From: a virus
DNA length: 38,521 nucleotides
Reading direction: 5' to 3' (one strand)
IMG/VR virus record: IMGVR_UViG_3300037117_000201
Span: 1 to 38,521 of that record
The notes below the pieces were generated by a model. It ran no database searches and had not been told where the DNA came from. It was given only the letters and a program-made list of their open reading frames with translations. Position 1 is the stretch's first letter, and every line of letters starts with the position of its first letter. Below, one piece after another: positions 1 through 7,700 of this stretch. The position numbers were made by a program, and so were the translations under genes.

Positions 1-303
1 CCGCGCGCGGCCGCGCGGAGGATGCGATATGGCCACGTTACGGCGCGCGATGGGCGCACAGCTCGCGCGCGGCCGCGCGGCGGTCCTGGGGCATTCTGGA
101 CCGTGCCGGCCGCGGGCGACCGCATGAGGGTTTTTCTTTTTCGCGCGGAGGGGGCCGGGTTCGATCTCGGGGGGCGTGCCCGAAATTCTGACGTGCGCCC
201 GGCGGAAGAAGTAGGAGTCTCCTCGCGTTGGTGCGCGCAACAGAAAAAAAATAAAAAAAATATTCCCTTGACAAGAACGTCACGCGCCCGCTACAATCCC
301 CGC
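1..303. other. Non-coding left-end region with repeated GC palindrome and A-tract
   Basis: No convincing gene lies here. The 17-base string CGCGCGCGGCCGCGCGG occurs at 2-18 and again at 64-80. Each copy holds the perfect 14-bp palindrome CGCGCGGCCGCGCG (4-17 and 66-79). An A-rich tract at 241-260 lies directly upstream of the promoter at 268-297 and could act as an UP element. A frame open from base 22 runs into the first gene, but it is low-complexity GC-rich sequence. Because the minus-strand cluster reads away from the right end and the plus-strand genes away from the left end, this region may hold the divergent control region or a genome end; that is inference. Confidence 0.6.
268..297 (+). 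promoter_or_regulatory. Sigma-70 promoter, leaderless arrangement, for gene at 304
   Basis: TTGACA (268-273) and TACAAT (292-297) are separated by 18 nt, with an A-tract just upstream. The ATG of the next gene begins 6 nt after the -10 box, which is where transcription would be expected to start. No Shine-Dalgarno sequence can fit between them, so the mRNA is probably leaderless. Confidence 0.8.
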
Positions 304-711
304 ATGACCAAGATCTCCGATCACCTCGCTCAAGCGCACGACCTGCCGAAGGGCGGCGCGCTCCTCGGCCACCGCATCACCGTCGAGGGCTTCTACTTCG
401 CTTTCGCCGAGAAGGGCGAGAAGGTCAAGCGCGCGTACAGCGAGAAGTTCGAGTTGAAGCCCAGCGAGCACCGCGTCCACGGCCAGGGCGCGCTCGGCCA
501 CATCCTCTCCGACAAGCTGCTTGCCGAGCGCCTGTCCAAGAAGGACCCCGAGTTCCGCGCCATCCACACGCACAAGGTCGTCGCGCACGAGAACATCGTC
601 GCCAAAACGGCCGCCCCGCCGGCCGCCCCGCCGGCCGCCCCGCCGGCCGCTCCCATCGTGGCCGACGAAGAGCCCGACTTCAATTTGCTGGACGACGAGC
701 AGTCCGCGTAG
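304..711 (+). CDS. Unknown protein, paralogue of the next gene
   Basis: This 135-residue protein is not recognised. Residues about 21-97 (from GHRITVEGFYF) align by eye with about residues 75-155 of the next gene (from GYRVIVVGEYY): both have an aromatic-rich strand, a lysine-rich turn, a GALGHI/SALGII segment and a K(K/M)DP segment. The two genes therefore look like a tandem duplication that has diverged. A low-complexity (A/P)-rich linker near residues 101-116, coded by a 12-bp tandem repeat, leads to an acidic tail ending DFNLLDDEQSA. That tail resembles, but does not match, the FGDL tails described elsewhere. I chose ATG 304 because a promoter sits immediately before it; upstream in-frame codons are GC-rich and unconvincing. 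It is first in the rightward operon, so an early or DNA-linked role is possible. Confidence 0.75.
   Translation: MTKISDHLAQAHDLPKGGALLGHRITVEGFYFAFAEKGEKVKRAYSEKFELKPSEHRVHGQGALGHILSDKLLAERLSKKDPEFRAIHTHKVVAHENIVAKTAAPPAAPPAAPPAAPIVADEEPDFNLLDDEQSA
609..650 (+). repeat. 12-bp tandem repeat coding an Ala/Pro linker
   Basis: The unit GGCCGCCCCGCC is repeated exactly at 609-620, 621-632 and 633-644, followed by a half copy. It codes for an A-A-P-P type linker in the first gene. Slippage in copy number would stay in frame, since 12 is a multiple of 3. Confidence 0.9.
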
Positions 712-742
712 AGCGCGTAAAGACGCAAGGGGGATTACCAGC

Positions 743-1498
743 ATGGCACCGACCGCAAACGCGAACGACGCACTCCTCGAAGAGCTCAACGGCGCTCTCG
801 CCAAGACCGGCGAACCCTCGCTCGTCGCCGGCGATCACGCGCAAGAGCAACCGCCGGCACTCGACAAGCAGTTGGAGACCACACGTCCCGCGGCCCCCGC
901 GATCAAGCACGCCGTCAACCTCGACAAGACCCTGAGCAAGAAGGCCGGCGCCCACGGCTACCGCGTGATCGTGGTGGGCGAATACTACGCGCGCAGCTCC
1001 GAGACCAAGGGCAACGTCACCAAGCGCTACTCGCTGCCTTTCAACCTCCCCTCTCTCGTCAGCGCCAAGGGCGAGTCGGCGCTGGGCATCATCGTGGGCC
1101 AGAGCCGCCCCAACGGCGGGCTGCTCAAGAGCGCCTTGCAGAAGATGGACCCGCTGGCGATCACCTTCCGCACGCACTCCATCGAGAGCGTGACCCCGCT
1201 TCAAGGCGCACCCGAGCCCACGAGCCTCGCCTACATGAGCTTCGAGCCGCTCAAGGTCTACGTCCGCGAGAACATCCCCGACTTCCCGGTGGACGTCGAT
1301 GAGTATTTCGACGTGGCCCACCTGCGCGAGGACGTCATCGACTTCAAGACCAACACCGTCACCGACGTCGTCGACCAAGCGGGCAACCGCGTGAAGGGCG
1401 GCTTCGGCGTGAAGAAGACCCCGAGCGACCGCATCCTCGAGCGCCACACCGCGCGCAAGGAAGAGAAGGAACTCGCGGACATGAACGACGGCCTGTGA
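743..1498 (+). CDS. Unknown protein, second member of a tandem paralogous pair
   Basis: This 251-residue protein is not recognised. The start at ATG 743 is supported by a purine-rich AAGGGGG at 727-733; an open frame further upstream overlaps the previous gene and is coincidental. Residues about 1-70 are low-complexity and acidic to neutral. The middle section from GYRVIVVGEYY is paralogous to the previous gene. The C-terminal part (YVRENIPDFPVDVDEYFDVA onward) is extra and rich in Asp, Val and Lys, ending in a charged helix. The adjacent coupled terminase genes suggest it belongs to an operon that also feeds packaging, but no catalytic motif is visible. It could be a DNA-binding or regulatory protein; that is a guess. 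Confidence 0.75.
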   Translation: MAPTANANDALLEELNGALAKTGEPSLVAGDHAQEQPPALDKQLETTRPAAPAIKHAVNLDKTLSKKAGAHGYRVIVVGEYYARSSETKGNVTKRYSLPFNLPSLVSAKGESALGIIVGQSRPNGGLLKSALQKMDPLAITFRTHSIESVTPLQGAPEPTSLAYMSFEPLKVYVRENIPDFPVDVDEYFDVAHLREDVIDFKTNTVTDVVDQAGNRVKGGFGVKKTPSDRILERHTARKEEKELADMNDGL

Positions 1499-1544
1499 CC
1501 CGCGGCGAAGAGAAGCCCTGGCAAGCCGACAAGGAGAGCAAGCC

Positions 1545-1667
1545 ATGGTCCTATTTCGCCTGATCGCTAAGTTCGTCTGCTGGATCACCTGGGGCCATGA
1601 TTTCTTCAACGGCGGCGAGTCCTGCCAGGATTGCGACGCCCCGAGGCCGAAAGGGCGGAAGCCATGA
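1545..1667 (+). CDS. 40-residue micro-protein with three cysteines
   Basis: An ideal ribosome-binding site AAGGAG (1531-1536) lies 8 nt before ATG 1545. The frame codes for 40 residues, with an aromatic, hydrophobic first half (MVLFRLIAKFVCWITW) followed by SCQDCD and a basic tail. Cysteines are at about 12, 27 and 30. The stop overlaps the next start as ATGA, so translation can pass directly to the following ORF. It is not recognised. The hydrophobic half is amphipathic rather than a clear membrane helix. Confidence 0.6.
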   Translation: MVLFRLIAKFVCWITWGHDFFNGGESCQDCDAPRPKGRKP

Positions 1668-1714
1668 AGAAGCCCACGCTGCTGGACATGGAGGCGGTGG
1701 AGCATCCTCGGTGA
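1664..1714 (+). CDS. 16-codon coupling ORF
   Basis: The ATG overlaps the preceding stop (ATGA at 1664-1667), and its own TGA overlaps the GTG of the next gene (GTGA at 1711-1714). The peptide is MKKPTLLDMEAVEHPR. GGAAG lies just upstream. It may be a real micro-protein, or simply a translated bridge that delivers ribosomes to the small-terminase start. The exact fit of both overlaps is the only support. Confidence 0.4.
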   Translation: MKKPTLLDMEAVEHPR

Positions 1715-2145
1715 ACGACGTCGCCATCCCGTCGACGGCGATTCAGCGCCTCATCATCTGGAAGGACGGCGTGCCCGTCCTGGCGTCTGAGCCGGTCCTC
1801 ACGCGCAACACGCTTCAAAACCTCTACTTCGCGGCGGCAGCGCAGCCCTACGAAGTCACAAACCCCCTCGACCCCGACTTCGGCCGCTTTGACGGCATGA
1901 CCATCGCCGAGGTTATGGTGCGCAAGCAGCTCGTCAACGCCGCGCGCTCCGGCGACCGCGCGGACATCGAAGCCGCGATGGATCGCTTAATCGGCAAGGC
2001 CTTGAGCAAATCCGAAAACTTGAACGTCAACCTCGATGACAAATCCTACGAGGGCTTCTTGAAGCGCAAGGCCGACGAGCTGGCGGCAAAGGTCGTCGAG
2101 GCCGAAGTCGTCGAGCCAAATCTGTTCGGGGATCTCGCGCCATGA
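1711..2145 (+). CDS. Putative terminase small subunit with FGDL tail
   Basis: This 144-residue protein starts at GTG 1711, with GGAG at 1699-1702 and 8 nt spacing, and overlaps the upstream micro-ORF as GTGA. The central segment (RKQLVNAARSGDRADIEAAM, then DRLIGKA) resembles the helical pattern of small-terminase-like DUF5681 proteins, where a Gly-Asp and a D-R-x-x-G-K motif recur. The stop overlaps the start of the large terminase (ATGA at 2142-2145), the usual place for the small subunit, which recognises phage DNA and recruits the motor. The C-terminus is NLFGDLAP, a peptide shared with three replication proteins in this genome. The assignment rests on position plus weak similarity. Confidence 0.6.
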   Translation: MNDVAIPSTAIQRLIIWKDGVPVLASEPVLTRNTLQNLYFAAAAQPYEVTNPLDPDFGRFDGMTIAEVMVRKQLVNAARSGDRADIEAAMDRLIGKALSKSENLNVNLDDKSYEGFLKRKADELAAKVVEAEVVEPNLFGDLAP

Positions 2146-3809
2146 ACGTCGTCGATATACACAATCGACTTAACGACGACCTCTGGTTCTTCGCGGAGAA
2201 CGCGCCGCTCGTCGTCCAGGCCAAGAACGGCGAGCTCGGTCCCATGCGGCCCAACCTCGCGCAGCGCTACCTCCACGCGAAAATCGAAGAGCAGAAGCGC
2301 AAGAAGGGTTGGGTGCGCGTGGTCATCGTCAAGGGCCGCCAGGCCGGCATCTCCACTTACGTCGGCGCGCGCGACTACCACTTGGTCACGCGCAACCCCG
2401 GGCTCTCGGCGTCAATCCTCGCGCACGAAGCGACGGCGACTGACAATCTGTTCGGCATGGTGCGGCGCTTCCATCAGAACGTCAACCCCGCGTTGCGCCC
2501 CGAAGTCAGCAAGGACAACCCGCGGCAGATGATCTTCCCGGGCATCAACGGAAAATATTCCGCGGCGACGGCCGGCAACGAGGACGCCGGCCGCAGCACG
2601 ACGTCGCAGCTCGTCCATTGGTCCGAGGTCGCGTACTCGGAAAACGCGGCCGCGATCATCGACTCCATGATGCAGGGCGTGGCCCTGCTTCCTGGCACCG
2701 AGATCATCCTCGAATCGACCGCCAACGGGCCCAAGGGAACCTACTACGAAATCTGCCAGGCGGCCATGCGCGGCGAGGGCGACTACATCTTCGTCTTCTT
2801 GCCGTGGTATTGGCAAGACGAGTACGAACGCGAAGACGACGGCACCCCGCTCACCGAGGAAGAAGAGAAGTTCGTCGCCGCGCACTTCGACAAGCCGTTC
2901 CCGTTCTCGCAAGCGCCCATCTCGCCGGCGCGCGCGCGGCGCAAGATGCTCTGGCGCCGCGGCAAGATCTTCGAGCTCTCGCCGCTCAACCCCCAGGTGG
3001 GGGCAGCGAAGTTTCGCGCAATCTATCCGAGCAATCCCATCGAAGCGTTTCTTTCGACAGCGGTTGGGGAAGTGCGCGCCGACGCCATCGTCACCGCGCG
3101 CGGCCTAGACCAAAAACTCCCGCTCGATGAGATGATGCCGCGCATCGGTGGCTTGGACCCCGCCGGCGAGGGCAAGCGCGCCGACCGCTCCATCCTCGTC
3201 GTCCGCCAAGGCAACGTGTTCGAGAAGGCGTACCGTTTCGCGGGGCTTAACTCCATGCAGCTCGTCAGTCGCGTCGCGCGCTTGCTCGAACAGGAGCGGC
3301 TCGACACGCTCTTCGTCGACAACGGCTACGGTAAGCAAATGGTCGACCGCCTGCACGAGCTGGGCTTTAAGCGCCGCGTGATCGGCGTGTGGTTTAACCA
3401 GGGAACCGACTTCCCCAATAAGTACACCAACAAGCGCTCGGAGATCCACCTGCTCGGCGCCGATTGGATTAACGGCGGCCACGTCTCCATCCCCAACGGC
3501 CCCGGGGTCCAACTCGACGCGCACGCCTGGCTTTGCAGCGGCGACGCCATCCACGCTGACCTCGCCGCACTCCCGATGCACAAAGAGAGGTCGGACGGCA
3601 AGCACTCCATCGCCCCGCGCGAGGACCTCATCAAGATTTTCGGCCAAAGCCTCGACATTTTCGCGGGCTTTGCGTTGACCTACTCCGACCCCGTCCGCCG
3701 CGTGCAGGCCGAAAACTCCTGGCGTCGCGCGGATAATGGTGCTACAATCTCGACACGAAATCGTCAAGGGGGTTTGCGGAGCATGGCGCGAAAGAGGGCG
3801 TTGGGATGA
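2142..3809 (+). CDS. terL: Terminase large subunit (packaging ATPase and nuclease)
   Basis: This 555-residue protein is the motor that pumps DNA into the prohead and cuts it. The ATPase part shows a Walker A-like VKGRQAGIS (residues about 63-71), a Walker B HWSE (159-162) and a coupling segment ESTANGPKGTYYE (about 191-203). The nuclease part begins near GLDPAGEGKRADRS (about 337-350, RNase H-like first Asp) and continues with FVDNGYGKQMVDRL (about 391-404). The length is normal for the family. It starts by an ATGA overlap with the putative small subunit and ends by an ATGA overlap with the GNAT protein. The last 60 bases also contain an extended -10 promoter for the downstream genes. Confidence 0.95.
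   Translation: MNVVDIHNRLNDDLWFFAENAPLVVQAKNGELGPMRPNLAQRYLHAKIEEQKRKKGWVRVVIVKGRQAGISTYVGARDYHLVTRNPGLSASILAHEATATDNLFGMVRRFHQNVNPALRPEVSKDNPRQMIFPGINGKYSAATAGNEDAGRSTTSQLVHWSEVAYSENAAAIIDSMMQGVALLPGTEIILESTANGPKGTYYEICQAAMRGEGDYIFVFLPWYWQDEYEREDDGTPLTEEEEKFVAAHFDKPFPFSQAPISPARARRKMLWRRGKIFELSPLNPQVGAAKFRAIYPSNPIEAFLSTAVGEVRADAIVTARGLDQKLPLDEMMPRIGGLDPAGEGKRADRSILVVRQGNVFEKAYRFAGLNSMQLVSRVARLLEQERLDTLFVDNGYGKQMVDRLHELGFKRRVIGVWFNQGTDFPNKYTNKRSEIHLLGADWINGGHVSIPNGPGVQLDAHAWLCSGDAIHADLAALPMHKERSDGKHSIAPREDLIKIFGQSLDIFAGFALTYSDPVRRVQAENSWRRADNGATISTRNRQGGLRSMARKRALG
3740..3748 (+). promoter_or_regulatory. Possible extended -10 promoter inside the terminase 3' end
   Basis: TGCTACAAT (TG at 3740-3741, TACAAT at 3743-3748) matches an extended -10 element and repeats the wording of other promoters in this window. 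No good -35 box sits 17 nt upstream. It would drive the GNAT, portal and scaffold genes. Confidence 0.45.
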
Positions 3810-4282
3810 CCGAGACCATGACGAGCGAGCACGCTGTCGCCTCCTTCCGGCGCGAGAACGTCAAGCGCATCTGGGACAACCTCGTGCCCCTCCTCGCCCA
3901 GCATTACGAGGAACTCGCCCCCTACAAGGACGTCCCGCTCGACCCCGACAAGGACTTCTTCGTCAAGGCCGACGAGACGGGCATGATTCGCGTCTACTCC
4001 GCGCGCGAGGCCGGCGTGCTCGTCGGCTACGCCGTCTACTTCGTGCGCCGCGACATCCACTACAAGTCGATCAAGCTGGCCCAGCAGGATCTCATCTTCG
4101 TCGACCCCGCGCGCCGCGGGCGCTTCGGCATCCGTTTCATCCGCTGGTGCGAAGCGCAGCTCAAGGGCGAGGGCGTCAACCTCATCATGTGCCACACGAA
4201 GATGGGCGCCGACTTCGGCGCGGTGTTCGAGCATTTGGGCTACGCGCCCATCGACAAGATTTTCTACAAGAGGTTCGCCTAG
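3806..4282 (+). CDS. GNAT-fold protein next to the portal gene
   Basis: This 158-residue protein overlaps the terminase stop as ATGA. The segment IFVDPARRGRFGIRFIRW (about residues 97-114) is the acetyl-CoA-binding motif A of GNAT N-acetyltransferases (R-x-x-G-x-G type, here RRGRFG at 103-108), followed by a beta strand VNLIMCHT and a final strand with GYAPIDKIFYKRF. Such small GNAT-fold proteins are common beside podovirus portal genes, and T7 gp13 belongs to this general group; their role is structural or unclear. Acetyl-CoA binding is plausible because motif A is intact, but a substrate cannot be inferred. The start is supported by GAGGG about 10 nt upstream. Confidence 0.8.
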   Translation: MTETMTSEHAVASFRRENVKRIWDNLVPLLAQHYEELAPYKDVPLDPDKDFFVKADETGMIRVYSAREAGVLVGYAVYFVRRDIHYKSIKLAQQDLIFVDPARRGRFGIRFIRWCEAQLKGEGVNLIMCHTKMGADFGAVFEHLGYAPIDKIFYKRFA

Positions 4283-4600
4283 GTGTGCACGGGAGTTGAG
4301 ATCGCGCTCGCTGTCAGCGCCACCGCGGCCGCGGTCTCGACCGGCGTGGGTGTCGCCAACTACGAGGCAAGCCAAGGTGCTGCCGGCGCCGCCAGGGACC
4401 TCGCGAACCAGCAGCAGGCCCAGCTCAAGGCCGAGCAGGACGCCGCCAGCGCGCAGGCGAAGGCGCAAGAGACGACGGGCGCCACGTTCGGTTTCGGCGA
4501 CAACGAGAAGAGCGCAGTCGCCACCGGCTTCGGTTTTGGCGCCGCGACTCAAACGGGCGCTCCCAACAGCGGGCGCGGCCAGATCACGGGGATGAGCTAG
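4283..4600 (+). CDS. Small virion-type protein, gp14-like N-terminus
   Basis: This 105-residue protein starts at GTG 4283, immediately after the upstream TAG, with AAGAGG at 4268-4273 and 9 nt spacing. The Met-Cys start, an Ala/Val-rich hydrophobic helix (about residues 5-27) and then an Ala/Gln-rich coiled-coil region resemble the beginning of T7 gp14-type internal virion proteins. The C-terminal third is Gly/Thr-rich and probably disordered. It directly abuts the portal start. A short head or ejection component is the best guess; no enzymatic motif is seen. Confidence 0.65.
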   Translation: MCTGVEIALAVSATAAAVSTGVGVANYEASQGAAGAARDLANQQQAQLKAEQDAASAQAKAQETTGATFGFGDNEKSAVATGFGFGAATQTGAPNSGRGQITGMS

Positions 4601-6379
4601 ATGCCCAAAACGACGAAGGAATACATCGGCCGGTTGCGCGAGCTCGAGCAAGAGAAATATCCGTGGCTCGTGCTCTACCAGACGCTCGCCGAAATCTTCC
4701 TCACGCGCAAGATGGATTTTACGCGCGTCATCGTCCCCGGCCAATTCCTCCAAGCCGACGTCTTCGACAACACCGGCCAGTTCTCCGCGTATTTGTTCGC
4801 CTCGATTTTCCTCTCGATGATGCTGCCCGACGCCGCGCGCACCTTCCGGCTCAAGCCTAACTATCGCATCAAGGGTGTGCCGGGCGTCGAGGATTATTTC
4901 CGCTTCGCGACCCATCAGATGCACGAGTACATGGAGAAGCCCAAGGCCGGCCTCTCGATGGCGTTCATGGAGCACTTCTTGGACACCGGCATCTTCGGCA
5001 CGGCCGGAGTGTTCACCGAGGACAACTCGAAGAACGACCCCGAGATGCCGTTGCTCTACGACGCTTGGGGTGTCAAGAACATGTGCATCTCGGAGACGAA
5101 GCAGGGCTTCGTCGACCAGGTCTACTTTATCCGCCCGCTCAAGGTGAAGCAGATCATCACCGAGTACAGCAAGCCCGGCGACTACATCCCGGCGAAGATT
5201 CAAGAGAAGTACAACACCGGCAAGGAGGACGAGGAAATCGACGTCCTCGTCGTCATCGAGCCCAAGAACCCCGAGAAGGACGACCTCGGAAACTTGAAAC
5301 TCGGCAAGGCCGGGATGCCCGTGCGCACGGTCCACATCGCGATCGGCGAGGCGGCGCGACTGCGCGAGGGCGGCTTCGAGGAGATGCCCGTCGCGATCGG
5401 CCGGCTCTTCAAGCAGCTCAACGAGCCCTACGGCCGCTCGTGCGGGATGCTGGCCCAGCCCGACGCGCAATCGCTCAATGTCCTCACCGAAGGCGTGCTC
5501 GTCGCCACCGAGAAATCTCTCGACCCGCCCCTGGGCGTGCTCGATGACGGGCGCCTCGGCGGCGGTATTATCTCCACGGGTGCCGGCGACATCAACGTCT
5601 TCAACACGTCCGGTCGCCAGAGCGACGAGAAACCGATCTTCCCGCTCTTCACCATCGGCGAGTTCATGCAGGCGTTGGATCAGCAGAAGCAGCTCGCGGC
5701 AAAGATCGCCCAGGCCTTCTTCCTCGACCGCCTCTTGGACCTCAACAACCAGACGCAGATGACGGCCTACGAGACGAGCATCCGCGATAAGATCCGCGGC
5801 GAGGCGCTCGGCGGCGTTTTCTCGCGCCAAGAAAAAGAAGTCATGACGCCGACCATCGAGCGGTCGTTCAACATTCTCTTTCGCAACGGCTACCTGGGTG
5901 TCGTGACGAAAGGTCCCGGGGCCAAGCTGCGCAAGTCATGGGATGCGATCGTCGGCGCCGAGAAGGTCACCGTCCCGCCCGTCGTGCTCAAGGCGTGGCA
6001 GGCCGGCCTCAACGTCTTCGAAGTCGAGTACATCTCGCCGGCCAAGCGCTTCCAGCAGGCCGACAAGCTGCGCGGCCTCATGACCGCCACCGACTCGGCG
6101 CTGGCCCTCGCAGGGGTCCAGCCGCAAGTTCTCGACGGCCTCGACCTCGACATGTGGCTGCGCAAGGTCTACGACCTTTCGGGCGGCCCGGTCGAAGTCA
6201 TCCGCACCGAGCAAGCGCTCTTGAAGTTCCGCGCGGCCAACCGCCAGGAAGCCGACAAGCAGAAGCAGCTCGACCAGGGCGAGCAGCAGTCGAACATCGC
6301 GCTCAAGGCCGCGCAGTCGCGGCAGGCGATGGGCACGACGCCGGCCATTCCGGCTGCCGCCGCTGCGTCGGCGAAGTGA
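4601..6379 (+). CDS. Portal (head-to-tail connector) protein, T7 gp8 family
   Basis: This 592-residue protein is the dodecameric ring through which DNA enters and leaves the head. The order and content fit the podovirus head-tail connector family: an N-terminal helical part with YPWLVLYQTLAEIF, the TGQFSAYLFASIFLSMMLP segment (T7-like portals have a comparable region), the GTAGVFTED strand, and a long helical C-terminus with the RFQQADKLRGL and AANRQEADKQKQLDQGEQQ segments. The length is typical. It lies between the GNAT/gp14-like genes and the scaffold, the standard order. The C-terminal Gln/Ala-rich tail is likely the barrel or a disordered end. Confidence 0.92.
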   Translation: MPKTTKEYIGRLRELEQEKYPWLVLYQTLAEIFLTRKMDFTRVIVPGQFLQADVFDNTGQFSAYLFASIFLSMMLPDAARTFRLKPNYRIKGVPGVEDYFRFATHQMHEYMEKPKAGLSMAFMEHFLDTGIFGTAGVFTEDNSKNDPEMPLLYDAWGVKNMCISETKQGFVDQVYFIRPLKVKQIITEYSKPGDYIPAKIQEKYNTGKEDEEIDVLVVIEPKNPEKDDLGNLKLGKAGMPVRTVHIAIGEAARLREGGFEEMPVAIGRLFKQLNEPYGRSCGMLAQPDAQSLNVLTEGVLVATEKSLDPPLGVLDDGRLGGGIISTGAGDINVFNTSGRQSDEKPIFPLFTIGEFMQALDQQKQLAAKIAQAFFLDRLLDLNNQTQMTAYETSIRDKIRGEALGGVFSRQEKEVMTPTIERSFNILFRNGYLGVVTKGPGAKLRKSWDAIVGAEKVTVPPVVLKAWQAGLNVFEVEYISPAKRFQQADKLRGLMTATDSALALAGVQPQVLDGLDLDMWLRKVYDLSGGPVEVIRTEQALLKFRAANRQEADKQKQLDQGEQQSNIALKAAQSRQAMGTTPAIPAAAAASAK

Positions 6380-6399
6380 AAAAAGTAGGGGGGTAGGAC

Positions 6400-6789
6400 A
6401 TGGCAAAGAAGGGGGGAACGGGGTTCACCAGGGCGTTGCCGTCTGAGCACCTGGCCGCGCGCACGAAGGAGCAGGCCGACGACGTCGTGCGCCAGGAAGA
6501 GGCGAAGCGCAAGGAAGCCCGTATTCTTGCGGCCTTCGATTGGATTCTCAAGCAAGAGAACGGCCGCATCGTGTGGGCGTGGCTTTTTGCCCGCTGCGGC
6601 TACAACAAGGCGGTGCTCCTGCGCGCCGCCGGCGGCGACGTGGCCCCGCTCTCGACCGAGTGCGCGGCGGCACAACGCGAGGTCTACCGCGACCTGCGCA
6701 AGATGATTGCCACACCCGAACTCCTGGCCGCGGCCGAGTTCGAGGCCGAGTTTGGCGTCGTGAGATCGAAGGAAGGGGAGAAGAAATAA
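6400..6789 (+). CDS. Bbp19-like small phage protein
   Basis: This 129-residue protein has a strong AGGGGGG site at 6387-6393 before ATG 6400. The core, AFDWILKQENGRIVWAWLFA then a Cys-Gly segment and AAQREVYRDLRKMI, resembles the Bbp19-like phage family, which has a G-R-x-(V/L)-W/L helix, a cysteine-glycine turn and a later charged helix. Members sit between portal and scaffold genes in many podoviruses, and their function is not established. Both ends are lysine- and glutamate-rich. The next gene starts 2 nt after its stop, so the two are almost certainly co-translated. Confidence 0.65.
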   Translation: MAKKGGTGFTRALPSEHLAARTKEQADDVVRQEEAKRKEARILAAFDWILKQENGRIVWAWLFARCGYNKAVLLRAAGGDVAPLSTECAAAQREVYRDLRKMIATPELLAAAEFEAEFGVVRSKEGEKK

Positions 6790-6790
6790 T

Positions 6791-7591
6791 ATGGCCGAGC
6801 CGATTGCCGTGCTGACGCGCGAGTACGTCCCGCAGGAACTCCACGAGTCCGCGTTCATCAAGCCCTGGCTCGACAAGCCCTGGGACAAGACCGTCGGGGC
6901 CGAGTTTTTCAAGAAGCTCGATGGCGCCGAGTCTCTCATCGGCAAGCGCCTGGCCATCCCCGACCACAAGACGGCGACGCCCGAGGAGATGGAAAAGTTC
7001 TTCGAGCAGTTCCGCCCCGACAAGGCCGACGACTACGAGATCCCGCTCGACAAGGACGCCAAGCCTAGCGACGACTTCTTGAAGGCCGTGCGCGCGGCCT
7101 TCCACGCCGGCAAGATCAGCAAAGTCCAGGCGAGCGGCTTTCTCAAGACGATGGACGAGTTCGGGCGCGAGCAGCGCAAGGCGCTGGGGCAAGAGAACGC
7201 TCGCAAGGCTCAAGAGTTCGACACGCTGGCAAAGACCATGCTCGGCGAGCAGAACAAGGCCGTCATGGAGCGCGTGCGCGGGCTCATCAAGCAGTACGCG
7301 CCGTCCGCGGCCGCCCAGAACCTCGACAAGATCACCGACGAGCAGGTCGTCGTCATGGGTTCGATCATCGACGCCATCCACAAGAAGTACGCGACCGAAG
7401 ACGACCTCAACGGCGGCACCGGCAGCACGGGCGGCGGAACCGGCGGCACGACCGCGGCTGAGAAGCGCCGGGAGATGCGCACGCTCATGGGGACCAAGCC
7501 TTACGCCAACTGGCAGGACCCCGCGCACGCCTCGACCAACGCGACGGTCAAGCAACTCGCGAAGGAGATTGCGGCCCTCGAAAAGAAGTAG
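6791..7591 (+). CDS. Capsid scaffolding protein
   Basis: This 266-residue, highly charged, mostly helical protein lies between portal and capsid, the normal position for the scaffold that shapes the prohead and then leaves. Features: an N-terminal half with many Asp-Lys pairs (PDHKTATPEEMEKFFEQF), a long amphipathic helix around residues 100-190, a Gly/Thr linker (GGTGSTGGGTGG, about 213-225) and a basic C-terminal helix ending KQLAKEIAALEKK. Basic C-terminal helices bind coat protein in known scaffolds. GGGGAG lies about 10 nt before the ATG. The last codons of this gene (from 7577) are the left edge of a 94-bp tandem duplication. Confidence 0.8.
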   Translation: MAEPIAVLTREYVPQELHESAFIKPWLDKPWDKTVGAEFFKKLDGAESLIGKRLAIPDHKTATPEEMEKFFEQFRPDKADDYEIPLDKDAKPSDDFLKAVRAAFHAGKISKVQASGFLKTMDEFGREQRKALGQENARKAQEFDTLAKTMLGEQNKAVMERVRGLIKQYAPSAAAQNLDKITDEQVVVMGSIIDAIHKKYATEDDLNGGTGSTGGGTGGTTAAEKRREMRTLMGTKPYANWQDPAHASTNATVKQLAKEIAALEKK

Positions 7592-7606
7592 AATCATCTC
7601 AACACA

Positions 7607-7656
7607 CCGCCCCCACCTACGAGATCGTATGGTGCACCTGGGGTGGTTTTCTTTTT
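7607..7656 (+). terminator. Rho-independent terminator, copy 1
   Basis: CCGCCCC (7607-7613) pairs with GGGGTGG (7640-7646), and an inner stem CACC-TACG / CGTA-GGTG closes on the loop AGAT. The hairpin is followed by TTTTCTTTTT. It lies just after the scaffold stop. Confidence 0.85.
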
Positions 7657-7660
7657 CCCC

Positions 7661-7688
7661 TTGACACGCGCTCGAAAAGAAGTAGAAT
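7661..7688 (+). promoter_or_regulatory. Promoter-like element at the duplication junction
   Basis: TTGACA (7661-7666) belongs to copy 1, and TAGAAT (7683-7688) to the start of copy 2, with a 16-nt spacer. The pair exists only because of the duplication. Its transcript would run straight into the second terminator, so it may be weak, decoy-like or attenuated. Confidence 0.5.
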
Positions 7689-7700
7689 CATCTCAACACA

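Noticed and set aside
22-303. N-terminal extension of the first gene, and a 32-codon ORF at 29-127 with GGAGG upstream
   Set aside because: Both lie upstream of a consensus promoter that abuts ATG 304, and the encoded residues are low-complexity Arg/Ala/Gly sequence typical of GC-rich non-coding frames.
3764-5830. 688-codon open frame on the minus strand
   Set aside because: It lies wholly opposite the GNAT, gp14-like and portal genes. In GC-rich DNA the antisense frame of a real gene is often open, and the translation is low-complexity Leu/Val/Asp/Arg with no motif.
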